A stretch of 64,000 nucleotides of DNA from Roseateles oligotrophus (GCF_025717515.1 NZ_JAJIRN010000010.1:230243-294242); one strand, 5' to 3'. Positions 42,934-52,911 are shown, numbered from the stretch's first letter. Notes: generated from the letters alone by a model not told the origin. Numbers and translations are program-made.

Positions 42934-44190
42934 ATGAAATTGCACGCCATTTCTGCCGCGCTGTGCGCGCTTGCCGCCGTCGGCGCCACTTCGGCCCAAG
43001 CCTCACTCGCCACCGGTTGGCAAACGCTGGATGGCGCCGCGCCCATCGTCATCGGCCATCGCGGTGCGTCCGGCTATCGCCCCGAGCACACGCTGGAAGG
43101 CTATGCCTTGGCCATTGCCCAAGGTGCCAACTACATCGAGCCGGATCTGGTGATGACCAAGGACGGCGAGTTGATCGCCCGCCATGAACCGCTTTTGGCT
43201 CGGGTGAACTTGAACGCCGACGGCAGCATCAAGATGGTCAATGGTGTACCCGACCTGAACCGTACCGACAGCAGCACCAATGTCTGGCAACTGGCCAAGT
43301 ATGCGGACCGCCTGGCCGTCAAGACCGTCGACGGTGTCAAAACGGCCGGCTGGTTCGCCGAAGATTTCACCGCCGCCGAGATCCGCCAGGACATCCGCGC
43401 CCAAGAGCGCCTGCGCGACTTGCGCCTGGGAAATAACGCCTATAACAACCAGTTCGTGATCCCGACGCTGCAAGAGGTGATCAATCTGGCCAAGGCCAAG
43501 ACGCTGGAAACCGGCCGGGTCATCGGTATCTACCCCGAGACCAAGCACCCCACTTACTTCAAGAACTTCAGCGATGCCAACGGCCTGCAGCGCATGGAGG
43601 ACAAGCTGGTCGCGACGCTGCACGCCAACTATGGCAATGACCGCAATGCGCCGGTGTTCATCCAGTCTTTCGAGGTGCACAACCTCGAATACATCAATGG
43701 CAAGACCGACATCAAGATCGTGCAGTTGCTCAATGGCAGCGGCAGGCCCTTCGATGACAGCCGTAGCTATGCCGATCTGGCCTCGGCCGCCGGCTTGGAC
43801 ACCATCATGACTTACGCCGACGGCGTCGGCTCCAACACCAATCTGATGATTTCACTGGTGGGCGGCAAGTTGGGCGCGCCGACGCAGCTGATCGCCAACG
43901 CACACCAGCGCGGCCTGGCCGTGCATGGCTGGACCTTCCGTGCCGAGAATGTGTTCTTGCCGAACGAGTTCGACAGCAGCGCCGACCCGGCCGCTTACGG
44001 CGATTTGGCCGGCCAGATCAAGGCCTTTGTGGACTTGGGTATGGACGGCCTCTTCACCGACCAACCCGACCTCGGCGTCGCCGCCGTGGCCGCGCTTTCG
44101 GCCGTGCCGGAGCCGCAGACCTATGCGCTGATGTTGGGTGGGTTGGTGGGGGTGTTGAGCTTGGCAAGGCGGCAAAAGCGCGCGAGCTGA
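42934..44190 (+). CDS. Glycerophosphodiester phosphodiesterase with PEP-CTERM anchor
   Basis: 418 residues: signal peptide (AALCALAAVGATSAQA), then a GDPD domain with the catalytic histidine and metal ligands in VIGHRGASGYRPEHTLEGY, YIEPDLVMTKDGELIARHEP, and HGWTFRAENVF near the end. It resembles periplasmic GlpQ. The last 25 residues are a PEP-CTERM tail: VPEPQTYALML, a hydrophobic helix and a basic end (RRQKRAS). Established: this tail is cut by exosortase and directs proteins to the surface. Such a tail on a GDPD is uncommon and suggests lipid or teichoic-like polymer hydrolysis at the cell surface. Confidence 0.92.
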   Translation: MKLHAISAALCALAAVGATSAQASLATGWQTLDGAAPIVIGHRGASGYRPEHTLEGYALAIAQGANYIEPDLVMTKDGELIARHEPLLARVNLNADGSIKMVNGVPDLNRTDSSTNVWQLAKYADRLAVKTVDGVKTAGWFAEDFTAAEIRQDIRAQERLRDLRLGNNAYNNQFVIPTLQEVINLAKAKTLETGRVIGIYPETKHPTYFKNFSDANGLQRMEDKLVATLHANYGNDRNAPVFIQSFEVHNLEYINGKTDIKIVQLLNGSGRPFDDSRSYADLASAAGLDTIMTYADGVGSNTNLMISLVGGKLGAPTQLIANAHQRGLAVHGWTFRAENVFLPNEFDSSADPAAYGDLAGQIKAFVDLGMDGLFTDQPDLGVAAVAALSAVPEPQTYALMLGGLVGVLSLARRQKRAS

Positions 44191-44198
44191 AGCCCGAT

Positions 44199-44236
44199 AG
44201 GGTCAGGACTTGAGGACTTGCGCAAGACCTGACCCT
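44199..44236. repeat. Imperfect GGGTCAGG palindrome between converging genes
   Basis: AGGGTCAGGACTTG (44199-44212) and CAAGACCTGACCCT (44223-44236) are inverse copies with one mismatch and a 10-base loop. The core GGGTCAGG matches the elements at 22251 and 23885. Sitting between two converging stops, it could also act as a terminator for both. Confidence 0.8.
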
Positions 44237-44254
44237 TGTGCCCAATACGGAATT

Positions 44255-45205
44255 TCAGCCTTGGCTGCGCTTGCGCAGAGCCAAGCTTGCCAGGCCCAAG
44301 GCCATCAAGGCCCAGGTGGCCGGTTCCGGCACCGGTGCGGCGACCCAGCCGCTTGCGGCACCCGTTACGTTGTCCGATTTATAGCCTACCAACATGCCTT
44401 GGTTGTTAATACCGTAAGCAGCTATTGTGCTATCGGCCACGCCGGGGAAAACAGTCCAGTCACCGGGCCTGCCGACGAAAGCTTGGCCGCTCGCGAATCC
44501 TGCAATAACACCCGAGTCGTTGATGTCGCGAAAGCGAGGGTAGGTAAGTCCATCAACCGTCAGGTACTCGGTGCGCGACATGGTGTTCAGGTCAACAATA
44601 AAAGCGCCACGTACGCCGCCTCCGCGATTGAAGCTACCGGTAACCTGACCCATTATGTTGGCGCCTTGAGCAAAAGAGAAAAGATCCCCTGCCACGTGGA
44701 GATCAATGAATTTTTGGCTGCTGCGGTCAAAGGCAAAAGCACTGGCAGTCCCGTTCACATCTTCGGCATAGCCTGTGAGGTAACGGCCATCGGACGAGAT
44801 GTGACGAATGTTTGTGCTGCTGGAGCCCGCCGCACTGAACGCCGACAAACTGCCTGCTGAGTAGATAAAACTCTGGAACTTTCCATCGTCCGGGTTCCCC
44901 ACGCCATAAATGCCGACCAAAGTGCCATCATTGGCAATGCCGGTCAGGCTGGTACCGGCGGTGGCATCTGGGTGACTAAAACTGCTGAAAACACCGGCAC
45001 TGTAGATGAACCCGACACCATCTGACTGCCCAACAATGACGCCACTATCGCTGATGTCCCACGGCAACGTTTCGGCAAAGCCAGGCCGATTGAGGGCCTC
45101 CGGCGCGCCATAGCTCGTGGTGGCACTCGCGTTCAGTGGCATCCACAGGGCCAGCCCGGCACAGGTGCCGAGCGCGGCGCGCGTCATGATTACTGAAAAG
45201 TTCAT
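44255..45205 (-). CDS. PEP-CTERM protein with HAF repeats
   Basis: 316 residues from the ATG at 45205, preceded by AAGGGA with 9-base spacing; an ATG three codons earlier has no spacing to that site. A signal peptide (AALGTCAGLALWMPLNASA) precedes several copies of the HAF-type unit: a stretch such as INDSGVIAGF or IANDGTLVGIYG, followed by FIYSAG-F-SF. The tail VPEPATWALMALGLASLALRKRSQG is PEP-CTERM. HAF repeats are predicted beta-propeller-like and occur in extracellular proteins. The function is unknown. It converges with the GDPD gene. Confidence 0.87.
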   Translation of the reverse strand: MNFSVIMTRAALGTCAGLALWMPLNASATTSYGAPEALNRPGFAETLPWDISDSGVIVGQSDGVGFIYSAGVFSSFSHPDATAGTSLTGIANDGTLVGIYGVGNPDDGKFQSFIYSAGSLSAFSAAGSSSTNIRHISSDGRYLTGYAEDVNGTASAFAFDRSSQKFIDLHVAGDLFSFAQGANIMGQVTGSFNRGGGVRGAFIVDLNTMSRTEYLTVDGLTYPRFRDINDSGVIAGFASGQAFVGRPGDWTVFPGVADSTIAAYGINNQGMLVGYKSDNVTGAASGWVAAPVPEPATWALMALGLASLALRKRSQG

Positions 45206-45368
45206 AGTTTTCATTCCCTTGCTTTGTTGCACCGTGGCCTGCGTGGGCGCAGTGTGATGGGCGCGACTATCCAAGCGCCACTGCCACTATGGCCTAACTT
45301 CCTCCTTCCATTCACCCGGCATTACCCTAGCCCAGGCCGCCAGCTGTCTCGTGGAGTTCTGGCCGGCC

Positions 45369-46235
45369 TCAAGGCATCGGCGAAAGGCTGCGCAGGTAGG
45401 CGATCAAGGCCGCCATATCCTCGTCCTTGATCGACCGATAAAAGCCATAGCCCATCGGCGGCTTGTAGGGCTTGCCTTGCCGGTCGACGCCGTCTCGTAT
45501 TGCTTTGGAAATCTGGGCGTCGGTCCAGTCTTTCAGTCCGTTGGCATGCGAGCTTAGGTTACGGGCGACACTCTCGCCCCAAGGCCCTTTGAAGGTCTGA
45601 CCGCCGGCGCCGAGCTTGTCCATTTCCAGGCGGCCCTGCGGACTGCGGGGCGTGTGGCATTCCATGCAATGGCCGATTCTTGCCAGGTACTCGCCGGTCT
45701 TCACCTTGTCCTTGACCGAGGGCGCGGCCACGGAGGCCAGCGCAGGGCCGTAGCTTGGCGGCAGCGGCATCGCGTAGGTCGATTTGGCGACCGCGTTGCG
45801 CATCGGCGGCTGATCCCTCAAGTAGGCAATCAGCGCGGCCAGATCCTGGTCTGAAATATGCCGGTACATCTCGATCGGCATCGGTGGGCCGATGATGCTT
45901 TTGTCGGGACGCACGCCTTCGCGGATGGCCTTGGCCAATTGCGCATCGGTCCATTTGCCGATGCCGGTCTCCGGGTCCGGCGTGATGTTGGGCGCCACCG
46001 CCTTGAACACCGGCTCATCAAACACCATGCCGCCCGACAAGCCTTTCTCGAACAGGGGCTGGCCCTGCTCGCCTCGGGCGATATGGCAGTTGCCGCAGGC
46101 GACCACGCCATTCATCAGGTATTTGCCTCGCTCCAGCAGCGCGGCGTCGCGCGCCAGCGCCGCGGTGGCGCCCAGGCCGAGCCCCAGGCCCAGCAACAAA
46201 ATCGCCCTGAACGGCTTGATTGACCTTCTTTGCAT
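45369..46235 (-). CDS. Dihaem cytochrome c
   Basis: 288 residues with a signal peptide ([17 protein letters not shown]). Two haem-binding sites, CGNCH (about 47-51) and CMECH (about 190-194), head two similar domains. Each ends with the same block, [15 protein letters not shown] then [14 protein letters not shown] in the first, [15 protein letters not shown] then [14 protein letters not shown] in the second, so the protein arose by internal duplication. Distal Met ligands are in PPMP and PPMG. It is a periplasmic electron carrier resembling alcohol-dehydrogenase cytochrome subunits (which have three haems), but no dehydrogenase gene is adjacent. Confidence 0.92.
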   Translation of the reverse strand: MQRRSIKPFRAILLLGLGLGLGATAALARDAALLERGKYLMNGVVACGNCHIARGEQGQPLFEKGLSGGMVFDEPVFKAVAPNITPDPETGIGKWTDAQLAKAIREGVRPDKSIIGPPMPIEMYRHISDQDLAALIAYLRDQPPMRNAVAKSTYAMPLPPSYGPALASVAAPSVKDKVKTGEYLARIGHCMECHTPRSPQGRLEMDKLGAGGQTFKGPWGESVARNLSSHANGLKDWTDAQISKAIRDGVDRQGKPYKPPMGYGFYRSIKDEDMAALIAYLRSLSPMP

Positions 46236-46371
46236 GGAGCACTCCTGTCGCAGCCCGAGCCGCCGAGGTTTGAAGAATGGAATCGCCGGCCGGGATTATT
46301 GCGGCGCCATTGCCATCTGTCGAGCGCCGCCGCTGCGAGCCTTCGCTGCGTCATCGGTGAAAATACCCGCC

Positions 46372-47667
46372 ATGAACTCACCCCGCCCCGATCTGAATGC
46401 CCTGACCCAATATATGGACGGCGTCGGCAGCGCCGCCCGCAGCGCTGCCGCCTTGATGGCCGCCGCCCCCACCGCCGCCAAGAACCAGGCGCTGCTGTCG
46501 CTGGCTCGCCGCCTGCGGGCCAGCGGCTCGGCACTGAAGGCGGCCAACGCCAAGGATCTGGCCGCGGCAAAAGCCGCCGGCCTCAAAGGCCCGCTGCTGG
46601 ACCGCCTGAAGCTCACGCCGGACGTCATTGCCACCGTCGCCGAAGGCTGCGAACAGATCGCCGCGATGCCCGACCCGGTCGGTGAAATCAGCGGCCTGAA
46701 GCGCCGCCCCAGCGGCATCAGCGTCGGCCAGATGCGCGTGCCGCTGGGCGTGTTCGGCATGATTTACGAGAGCCGCCCCAATGTCACCATTGAGGCCGCC
46801 TCGCTGGCGATCAAGAGCGGCAATGCCTGCATCCTGCGCGGCGGCTCGGAGGCCTTGCATTCGAATCTGGCCTTAGCGGAACTGGTGTCGGCCGCCTTGA
46901 AGGAGGCCGGCCTGCCTCCGACCGGCGTGCAGCTGATCAACACCACCGACCGCGCGGCCGTCGGCCTCTTGATCACCCGGCCCGAGCATGTCGATGTGAT
47001 CATCCCGCGCGGTGGCAAGAGCCTGATCGAGCGCATCAGCGCCGAAGCCAAGGTGCCGGTGATCAAGCACTTGGACGGCAACTGCCACACTTACGTCGAC
47101 GCCGAGGTCGATTTCGGCCTGGCGCTGACGGTGGTGATCAACGCCAAGACGCAGAAATACAGCCCCTGCAATGCGACCGAGTCGCTGCTGGTGCATGCCG
47201 AAAGCGCGCCGGACTTTCTGCCGCATATCGGCGCGGTCCTGGCCGAAAAAGGTGTCGAGATGCGCGGCTGCGCACGCACCTTGGCCCTGCTCGGCCCGCT
47301 GCCCGGTGCCAAGGTGACGGCCGCGACCGAGGCCGATTGGAGCGAGGAATATCTGGCGCCCATCATCAGCATCAAGGTGGTCGACAGCCTGAACGAGGCG
47401 ATCGCGCATATCAACCGCTATGGCTCGCACCACACGGATGCGATCCTGACGACCAACCACGCCCACGCGATGCGCTTCCTGCGCGAAGTCGATTCGGCCA
47501 GCGTGATGGTCAACACCAGCACCCGCTTTGCCGATGGTTTCGAGTATGGCCTGGGCGCCGAGATCGGCATCTCGACCGACAAGCTGCATGCGCGCGGCCC
47601 CGTCGGTTTGGAGGGTTTGACCTCGCTGAAATGGGTGGTGCTGGGGCAGGGCGAGGTCAGAACCTAA
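46372..47667 (+). CDS. proA: Gamma-glutamyl phosphate reductase
   Basis: 431 residues from the ATG at 46372; a much longer open frame upstream overlaps the cytochrome gene and is not used. ProA reduces gamma-glutamyl phosphate to glutamate-5-semialdehyde with NADPH, the second step of proline synthesis. Diagnostic blocks: [43 protein letters not shown], the catalytic cysteine in [13 protein letters not shown] and [33 protein letters not shown]. Length is normal. proB is not adjacent. It converges with the first PEP-CTERM beta-helix gene with only 6 bases between stops. Confidence 0.97.
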   Translation: MNSPRPDLNALTQYMDGVGSAARSAAALMAAAPTAAKNQALLSLARRLRASGSALKAANAKDLAAAKAAGLKGPLLDRLKLTPDVIATVAEGCEQIAAMPDPVGEISGLKRRPSGISVGQMRVPLGVFGMIYESRPNVTIEAASLAIKSGNACILRGGSEALHSNLALAELVSAALKEAGLPPTGVQLINTTDRAAVGLLITRPEHVDVIIPRGGKSLIERISAEAKVPVIKHLDGNCHTYVDAEVDFGLALTVVINAKTQKYSPCNATESLLVHAESAPDFLPHIGAVLAEKGVEMRGCARTLALLGPLPGAKVTAATEADWSEEYLAPIISIKVVDSLNEAIAHINRYGSHHTDAILTTNHAHAMRFLREVDSASVMVNTSTRFADGFEYGLGAEIGISTDKLHARGPVGLEGLTSLKWVVLGQGEVRT

Positions 47668-47673
47668 GCGAGC

Positions 47674-50406
47674 TTACGCCCGACGCCTACGCGCGACGAA
47701 ACCGACGCCGCCCAAGCCCGCCAGCATCAAAGCCCAGCTGCCGGGTTCGGGCACGGCTGTGACCGAGATCGTGCCGTTTGTGTAGAGCTGGCTGAAATCC
47801 AGCTGCGTGCCGTCGGCCAGCGTCAAACCAGTTGCGTCAATGCTCTTGAAAGTGCCGCTGTTGCTGCCCCAGTCCAGCAGATCAAAGCTCTGGCCGGCTT
47901 GCGCCACAAAACCGTTCCAGGAGGTCAGGGTCAGCTTGCCGCCTAACTTCAAATTCCCACCCACCGCCAGCTTGTCAAAACTGCTGTCCAGCAGCGGCGA
48001 ACCCTCGGCGCAGCTCAAGACCGTGCAGGCGTTGATGCCACCGATTTCGGCCGTATAGGTGTTGCTGCTGGCGAACGTGACCGAGCCCTGGATATAGCCA
48101 TAGCCGGGCGAGTTGCCGATGGCCAAGCCGCCCTCGAAGAACATCTTGCCGTCGCCGTTGACGTCGGCGCCGCTGCGCTGCTTGACCTCGGCCGCAAAGG
48201 TCGCCACCGAGCCCTCGGTGACGCGCAGCTCGGCGCCGTTCTGGACCTCCAGCTTGCCGTAGAAGGTGGTGTTGCTGAGGCCCGAGAGAATGATCTGACT
48301 GCCCGCGCCGGCCACGATGTCGGCCCGCAGCGCCGATGTTCCCCCGCTCAGAAATATCTGGCCCTGGTTGGTCACGGTGCCCGCGTTCAGTGTGCCGAAG
48401 CCATTGATGCTGGCGCCGGCCTGATTGATCAGGCTGAGGCCGTTATTGTCCAGCGTGCCGCCGGCCAACTGAATCTGGCCGGCATTGTTGAACAGCCCCC
48501 GGCTGATCAACAATTTGGCGCCGCTGCCGGCGGCCAGGATGCCGCCGTTGGGGCTGACGATGCGGCCGGCCAAGGTCAAGGTGCCACCCTGCGCTTCGAT
48601 CACGCCGATGGGGTCGATATTGGAGATGTCGCTGTTGATGCGGCCCAGGCCCTGGATCAGGCCGTGGTTGCCGATCTGGCCGCCCGCCAGGGTGGCCGTA
48701 TTGCCGCCCAGCAAGATCTGACCCCGGTTGGTAAAGCTGTTGTCGATCAGCGTCTGCCCCTTGTCGACCACCAGGCTGCCCGCGTTGTAGAAGCCAGAGG
48801 CAATGCGGCCGTTGCCGCTGATCAAGCCCTGGGTGGCGTTGGCCAGCCCCCCGCTGCCGATGACGAAGCCGCCATTCAGATTGAGTTGACCGCTGTTTTC
48901 CAGGCCGGTGCCGCTGATTTCAAGTTGCCGCCCGGCCAAGAGGTTCCAACTGCCGCGGTTTTCGTTGTCACCGGTGTTGCTGAGCACCAGATCGCCGCCG
49001 CTCTGGGTCAGCAGCCCGGTGTTGACGAAGCCGCCCGTGCCGTCGATACGGCCATAACCGCTCAGTTCGGTGGTGTTGAACAGCTGGCCGGCGCCGCTCA
49101 AAGTACCGCCGGCCAATTGCAAGCTGCCGGCGTTGCTGAGCTGGGTGTTGGTGGTGAGCGTGCTGCCCAGGCCCACCGTGACTTGGCCGGACAGATTGGC
49201 GCTGCCGACCTGCAGCTGGCCGCCGGCCAAGCTCAGCGTGCTGCTGACGCTCTGCGTCAGCTGACCATCGACGCGCAGGCTCATGGCGCCGGTCAGCGTG
49301 GTGTTGCGCGCCAGCAGGCCGGCGTCGGCAAAGCTGGCGTCGCCGCTGAAGTGCAAGAGCCCGCCGGTCCAGACAAAGCTGCCGTCCTTGAAGGAATCGG
49401 CGCTGTTGACCAGCTTCAGCGTGCCGCCGGTCTGGGCGACGGTGCCGCCGGCCTCGATGATGAGGCGGCCAGCGCTCAAGGTCCCGCCGTTCAGCGTGTA
49501 GCTGCCCGCCTTGCCCAGCTGCAGCCGGCCCGCCACCTGGTGGGTGGTATTGCCCGATTGGGTGAAGCTGCTGCCGCCGCCGCCCCTGCTGATATCCAAA
49601 TAGCCGCTGCTGAGGCTGGCCGCGCCGTCGTTGCTGTTGAGGATGTAGCTGCCCTTGCCCTGGCTGTCGAGTTGATAGCCCAGCACCAGCCCGCCCAGGG
49701 TGGCGCTGCCGCCGCTCTGGGTGACGCTACCGGTGCCAAACACGCCGATCGTCATTTGACTGCTGACGTTGAAGCTGCCGCCCTTGAGCGTCACCGTGCC
49801 GGCGGCGCCGGGGTTGTAACCCGCGCGGAATTGGCCCAGCACCGTCGTCGCGCCGGCACTTTGATTGAAGGCGCCGCTGGTTCCGCCGCCCCAGCCGAGG
49901 TCCACATCACCCGCCACAGCGGCGGTGCCGACATTGAGCGCGCCGCCACTCAGGTTATAGACGCCCGCGCCCGCGCCCAGGTAGCCGACGAAGAGCCGAC
50001 CGGTCGTGTTCGAGCCACCGGACTGGTTGTAGGTCGAGGTCTGCGCCTGGCTGCTGCCGATGGTCACAGTCTTGGCGATCATCGCGCTGCTGGCGAGGGT
50101 CTGGTTGAGGGTGGAGCCATAGTCCAGGTTCAGCAAATTCAGGCCAGCGCCGGTCATCACCGAGGCAAAGCTCGCCGTCCTGCTGCTTGCGCCCGAGCTG
50201 CCGACCACGGCATCGTCGCCATTGGCAGGCAAGACGCCGCCCGCCCATGAGCTGGTGGCGCTCCACAGTGCACCACCGGCGCCGGTGAAGGTGACGGTGG
50301 CGGCTTGTGCCGAGCTGACGGCGCAGGCCGCCAGGGCCAGGCTGATGGCCAGGTGCAGTGGCAGGCGACGGAATTGGGGGGCATGGGCTAAGGCAGAGTG
50401 GTTCAT
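47674..50406 (-). CDS. PEP-CTERM beta-helix repeat protein (copy 1)
   Basis: 910 residues from the ATG at 50406, followed by a signal peptide (LAISLALAACAVSSAQA). The body is built from Gly/Ser/Thr/Asn-rich beta-strand turns (for example YNQSGGSNTTGRLFVG, FNQSAGATTVLGQFRAG, VTQSGGSATLGGLVLG), as in autotransporter-associated and filamentous-haemagglutinin-like beta-helices. There is no barrel domain. A DVNGDGK stretch near residue 775 resembles a calcium loop. The tail VPEPGSWALMLAGLGGVGFVARRRR is PEP-CTERM, so export and processing through exosortase is expected. It is highly similar throughout to the protein at 53004-55751. Likely a matrix or adhesion protein. Confidence 0.9.
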   Translation of the reverse strand: MNHSALAHAPQFRRLPLHLAISLALAACAVSSAQAATVTFTGAGGALWSATSSWAGGVLPANGDDAVVGSSGASSRTASFASVMTGAGLNLLNLDYGSTLNQTLASSAMIAKTVTIGSSQAQTSTYNQSGGSNTTGRLFVGYLGAGAGVYNLSGGALNVGTAAVAGDVDLGWGGGTSGAFNQSAGATTVLGQFRAGYNPGAAGTVTLKGGSFNVSSQMTIGVFGTGSVTQSGGSATLGGLVLGYQLDSQGKGSYILNSNDGAASLSSGYLDISRGGGGSSFTQSGNTTHQVAGRLQLGKAGSYTLNGGTLSAGRLIIEAGGTVAQTGGTLKLVNSADSFKDGSFVWTGGLLHFSGDASFADAGLLARNTTLTGAMSLRVDGQLTQSVSSTLSLAGGQLQVGSANLSGQVTVGLGSTLTTNTQLSNAGSLQLAGGTLSGAGQLFNTTELSGYGRIDGTGGFVNTGLLTQSGGDLVLSNTGDNENRGSWNLLAGRQLEISGTGLENSGQLNLNGGFVIGSGGLANATQGLISGNGRIASGFYNAGSLVVDKGQTLIDNSFTNRGQILLGGNTATLAGGQIGNHGLIQGLGRINSDISNIDPIGVIEAQGGTLTLAGRIVSPNGGILAAGSGAKLLISRGLFNNAGQIQLAGGTLDNNGLSLINQAGASINGFGTLNAGTVTNQGQIFLSGGTSALRADIVAGAGSQIILSGLSNTTFYGKLEVQNGAELRVTEGSVATFAAEVKQRSGADVNGDGKMFFEGGLAIGNSPGYGYIQGSVTFASSNTYTAEIGGINACTVLSCAEGSPLLDSSFDKLAVGGNLKLGGKLTLTSWNGFVAQAGQSFDLLDWGSNSGTFKSIDATGLTLADGTQLDFSQLYTNGTISVTAVPEPGSWALMLAGLGGVGFVARRRRA

Positions 50407-50531
50407 GTGAGCGTGTCCTGTTGAGGTGAGCCAGTGTCCGAACACCGGCGTTGGCGCGCAATCGGACCTTGGACCCAAGACCTGGTCTCGGGACCTACCC
50501 AGCCCCTGCGCCGGCTGCTAGAGTGCGCTGC

Positions 50532-51167
50532 ATGAAACTGTTGTTAGTCGATGACCACCCCCTGGTGCGCGCCGGTGTCGTCGCCGCGCTGCAAAGCCTC
50601 GGGGCGCCCGAACTGATCCTGGAGGCCAGTGACGGCGTCGCCGCCATGGACTGCCTGGCCCAGCACCCCGATGTGGACGCCGTCCTGATGGATCTGCGCA
50701 TGGCGGGCATGGCCGGCATGGCTTTGCTGGAGCAGCTCAAGCGGCACTACCCGCTGCTGCCCAGCCTGGTGCTGTCATCGTCGGAAGACCCTGCCGATGT
50801 GCGCCGCGTGCTCAAAGCCGGCGCACGCGGCTATTGCCCCAAGTCTGCCAGTCCGGCCACGCTGCTGGCGGCGCTAACGCTGGTGCTTGGCGGTGAAATC
50901 TATGTGCCGCCGCTGATGGCGATGGCGCCCGAAGCCGGCCCGGCCGAGTCGAACTTGAGCGGCCTGACGCCGCGCCAGCGCGAGGTGCTGCAAGAGCTGT
51001 GCAATAGCAAGTCGAACAAGGAGATTGCGCGCGAGCTGGGCATGGAGGAGAAGACCGTCAAGGGTCATGTCTCGGCGATCTTCAAAGCCTTGGGCGTGGT
51101 GCACCGCCTGCAGGCCGTCGAGGCGGCGCGCGCGGCCGGCATGGTCAGCCAGGCGCTGTCGTATTGA
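50532..51167 (+). CDS. LuxR/NarL-type response regulator
   Basis: 211 residues from the ATG at 50532. Receiver domain with DDHP at 7-10, phospho-acceptor Asp54 (AVLMDLRMAG), switch Ser (LVLSSSED) and Lys in CPKSAS. The C-terminal helix-turn-helix is canonical (LTPRQREVLQELCNSKSNKEIARELGMEEKTVKGHVSAIF). It starts 125 bases from, and divergent to, the first PEP-CTERM beta-helix gene, and its 3' end overlaps the opposing hybrid kinase gene by 23 bases. The pair is very likely a cognate system. Regulation of the flanking surface proteins is inferred from position. Confidence 0.94.
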   Translation: MKLLLVDDHPLVRAGVVAALQSLGAPELILEASDGVAAMDCLAQHPDVDAVLMDLRMAGMAGMALLEQLKRHYPLLPSLVLSSSEDPADVRRVLKAGARGYCPKSASPATLLAALTLVLGGEIYVPPLMAMAPEAGPAESNLSGLTPRQREVLQELCNSKSNKEIARELGMEEKTVKGHVSAIFKALGVVHRLQAVEAARAAGMVSQALSY

Positions 51168-52911
51168 TGCTATTGCTCGGCCGCAAGGCCTGGCCGACCG
51201 CCGCGCGCAGCTGCGCTTGCGAGACCGGTTTGTGCAGCAGGGTCAGGCCCTGGTCCAGCGCTTCGCGCCCGCGCTCTAGGCCGGTGTCGCCGCTGAGCAG
51301 CAGGGCCGGGATGTCGCTGTTGAACAGTTCGCGCAGCCGGGCAATTGCGTCGCTGCCGGATTCGCCGGCTCCTAAGCGGTAGTCGCACAGCAGCAGGCGT
51401 GGCGCTGCGCTAGCGCTCATCAGCTGCGGCATCAGCTCGGCCATGCTGGCAGCGCTGACGACGCCCAAGCCCCAGGCCGACAGCAGGGTGCTCATGGCCA
51501 GCCGAATCTCGGCGCTTTCATCCAGCACGATGACCATCTCCCCGCCTAGCTGAGGCTGCGCGAGCGGGCCAGGTGCTGCAGCCGGCCCCACGTCATGCGG
51601 CTCCAGCAGGAGCGTGAACAAGCTGCCCCGACCAGGCCGTGAGCGCAGCCGCAGCTCCAAGCTCAGCAGGCCGGACAAGCGCTGAACAATCGCCAGACCC
51701 AGGCCCAGGCCTTGGCCCGAGCTGTGCAGTTGCACGAACTCATCAAACACCTCGGCGCGGCGCGCCCTGGCAATGCCCACCCCGCTGTCGGCCACCAGCA
51801 ACTCGATGCGGCCATGCCGCCGGCGGGCCCGCAGCAGCACGCCGCCTTGGGGCGTGTAGCGCAGCGCATTGGAGAGCAGATTGCGCAGCACCCGCTCCAG
51901 CAAGGCCGGGTCGCTGCGCACCATCAGCGCGGCCGGTTCTGGAGGCAGAGCGCAAACAAAGCGCAGCCCCTTGGCCTGCGCTTGCAGGCTGTGGTCGGCC
52001 GCCATGCGGCTCAGCAGCGCGTGCAGATCCACCGTCTGCCACTGCGGTTGCAACTGCTCGGCGTCGAGTTTGGAGATATCCAGCAAGGCGTTGAACATCG
52101 CCCCCATGGCGTCGACGGCGCTGCTCACATGCTGCAATATCTGCGCTGACTGCGCCTTGCTGGGGTTTTGCTTGAGCGCGCCGACAAACAGCGACAGCGC
52201 ATGCACAGGCTGGCGCAGATCATGGCTGGCGGCGGCCAGGAAACGGCTGCGCGACTGACTCAGCTTGACCGCCAGGTCCTTCTCCAACTTCAAGCTCTCG
52301 CTCAAGTGCGCGAGCTGATGGGCTTGGCGCAGCGAGTCCCACAGCAGGCGCCGCAGGGAAACCGCAAAGTGAATGTAGAGCGTGGAGCCCAATAGCAGCA
52401 CGGCCAGGATGGCCCAAGAGTCAATCGCGCCATGCACCAGCACGGCCAGCAACAGCCCCAGCAGGACCGGCCCCACCATGGCGAAATAGGCCGGCAAATG
52501 GGCGTGCAGGGAATGCAGTGCGGCGGAACTGATGCCTATCATCCAGGCCCATAGCAACATGCGTTGAGCATCGCTGCCGCCGGGCCAGAAGATCTGCACC
52601 GCCAGCAACCACAGCACGCCGTTGATCGCTGAGGTGCGCGTCACCCGACGCAGCCAGATCGGCGCGTTGGCTGTCGTCAACGGGCTGCGCAACCAGCGCA
52701 GGCCCAGCCAAAGATGAAACGCCGCGTTGACGAACTGCACGGCCAGCCAGCAGGCCACCCAAGCCGGCGGCGCTGCCTTGTGCAGGCTGGCGGCAACCAG
52801 CAGCGCGAGCACAAAGTTGCCCACGGTCAGACTCAGATCATTGCTGCGCAGCCGCTGCGCCACGTCCATTCGGACCAGGGCTTGCAGCCGCGTCTCATCA
52901 TCGATTGGCAT
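51145..52911 (-). CDS. Hybrid sensor histidine kinase
   Basis: 588 residues from the ATG at 52911 (MPIDDETRL). The N-terminal half has about six membrane helices (about 25-190). The dimerisation/phosphotransfer block is RFLAAASHDLRQPVHALSLF with its His. The ATPase domain has N-box LRNLLSNALRYT, G1 VADSGVGI and G2 GQGLGLGLAIV, all intact. A C-terminal receiver domain (about 465-580) has the acceptor in LLLCDYRLGAGESGSD and Lys in HKPVS. It is convergent with the LuxR-type regulator gene (23-base overlap) and 92 bases upstream of nothing but the stop of the second PEP-CTERM gene. The membrane part suggests sensing within the bilayer. Confidence 0.93.
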   Translation of the reverse strand: MPIDDETRLQALVRMDVAQRLRSNDLSLTVGNFVLALLVAASLHKAAPPAWVACWLAVQFVNAAFHLWLGLRWLRSPLTTANAPIWLRRVTRTSAINGVLWLLAVQIFWPGGSDAQRMLLWAWMIGISSAALHSLHAHLPAYFAMVGPVLLGLLLAVLVHGAIDSWAILAVLLLGSTLYIHFAVSLRRLLWDSLRQAHQLAHLSESLKLEKDLAVKLSQSRSRFLAAASHDLRQPVHALSLFVGALKQNPSKAQSAQILQHVSSAVDAMGAMFNALLDISKLDAEQLQPQWQTVDLHALLSRMAADHSLQAQAKGLRFVCALPPEPAALMVRSDPALLERVLRNLLSNALRYTPQGGVLLRARRRHGRIELLVADSGVGIARARRAEVFDEFVQLHSSGQGLGLGLAIVQRLSGLLSLELRLRSRPGRGSLFTLLLEPHDVGPAAAPGPLAQPQLGGEMVIVLDESAEIRLAMSTLLSAWGLGVVSAASMAELMPQLMSASAAPRLLLCDYRLGAGESGSDAIARLRELFNSDIPALLLSGDTGLERGREALDQGLTLLHKPVSQAQLRAAVGQALRPSNSINTTAPG

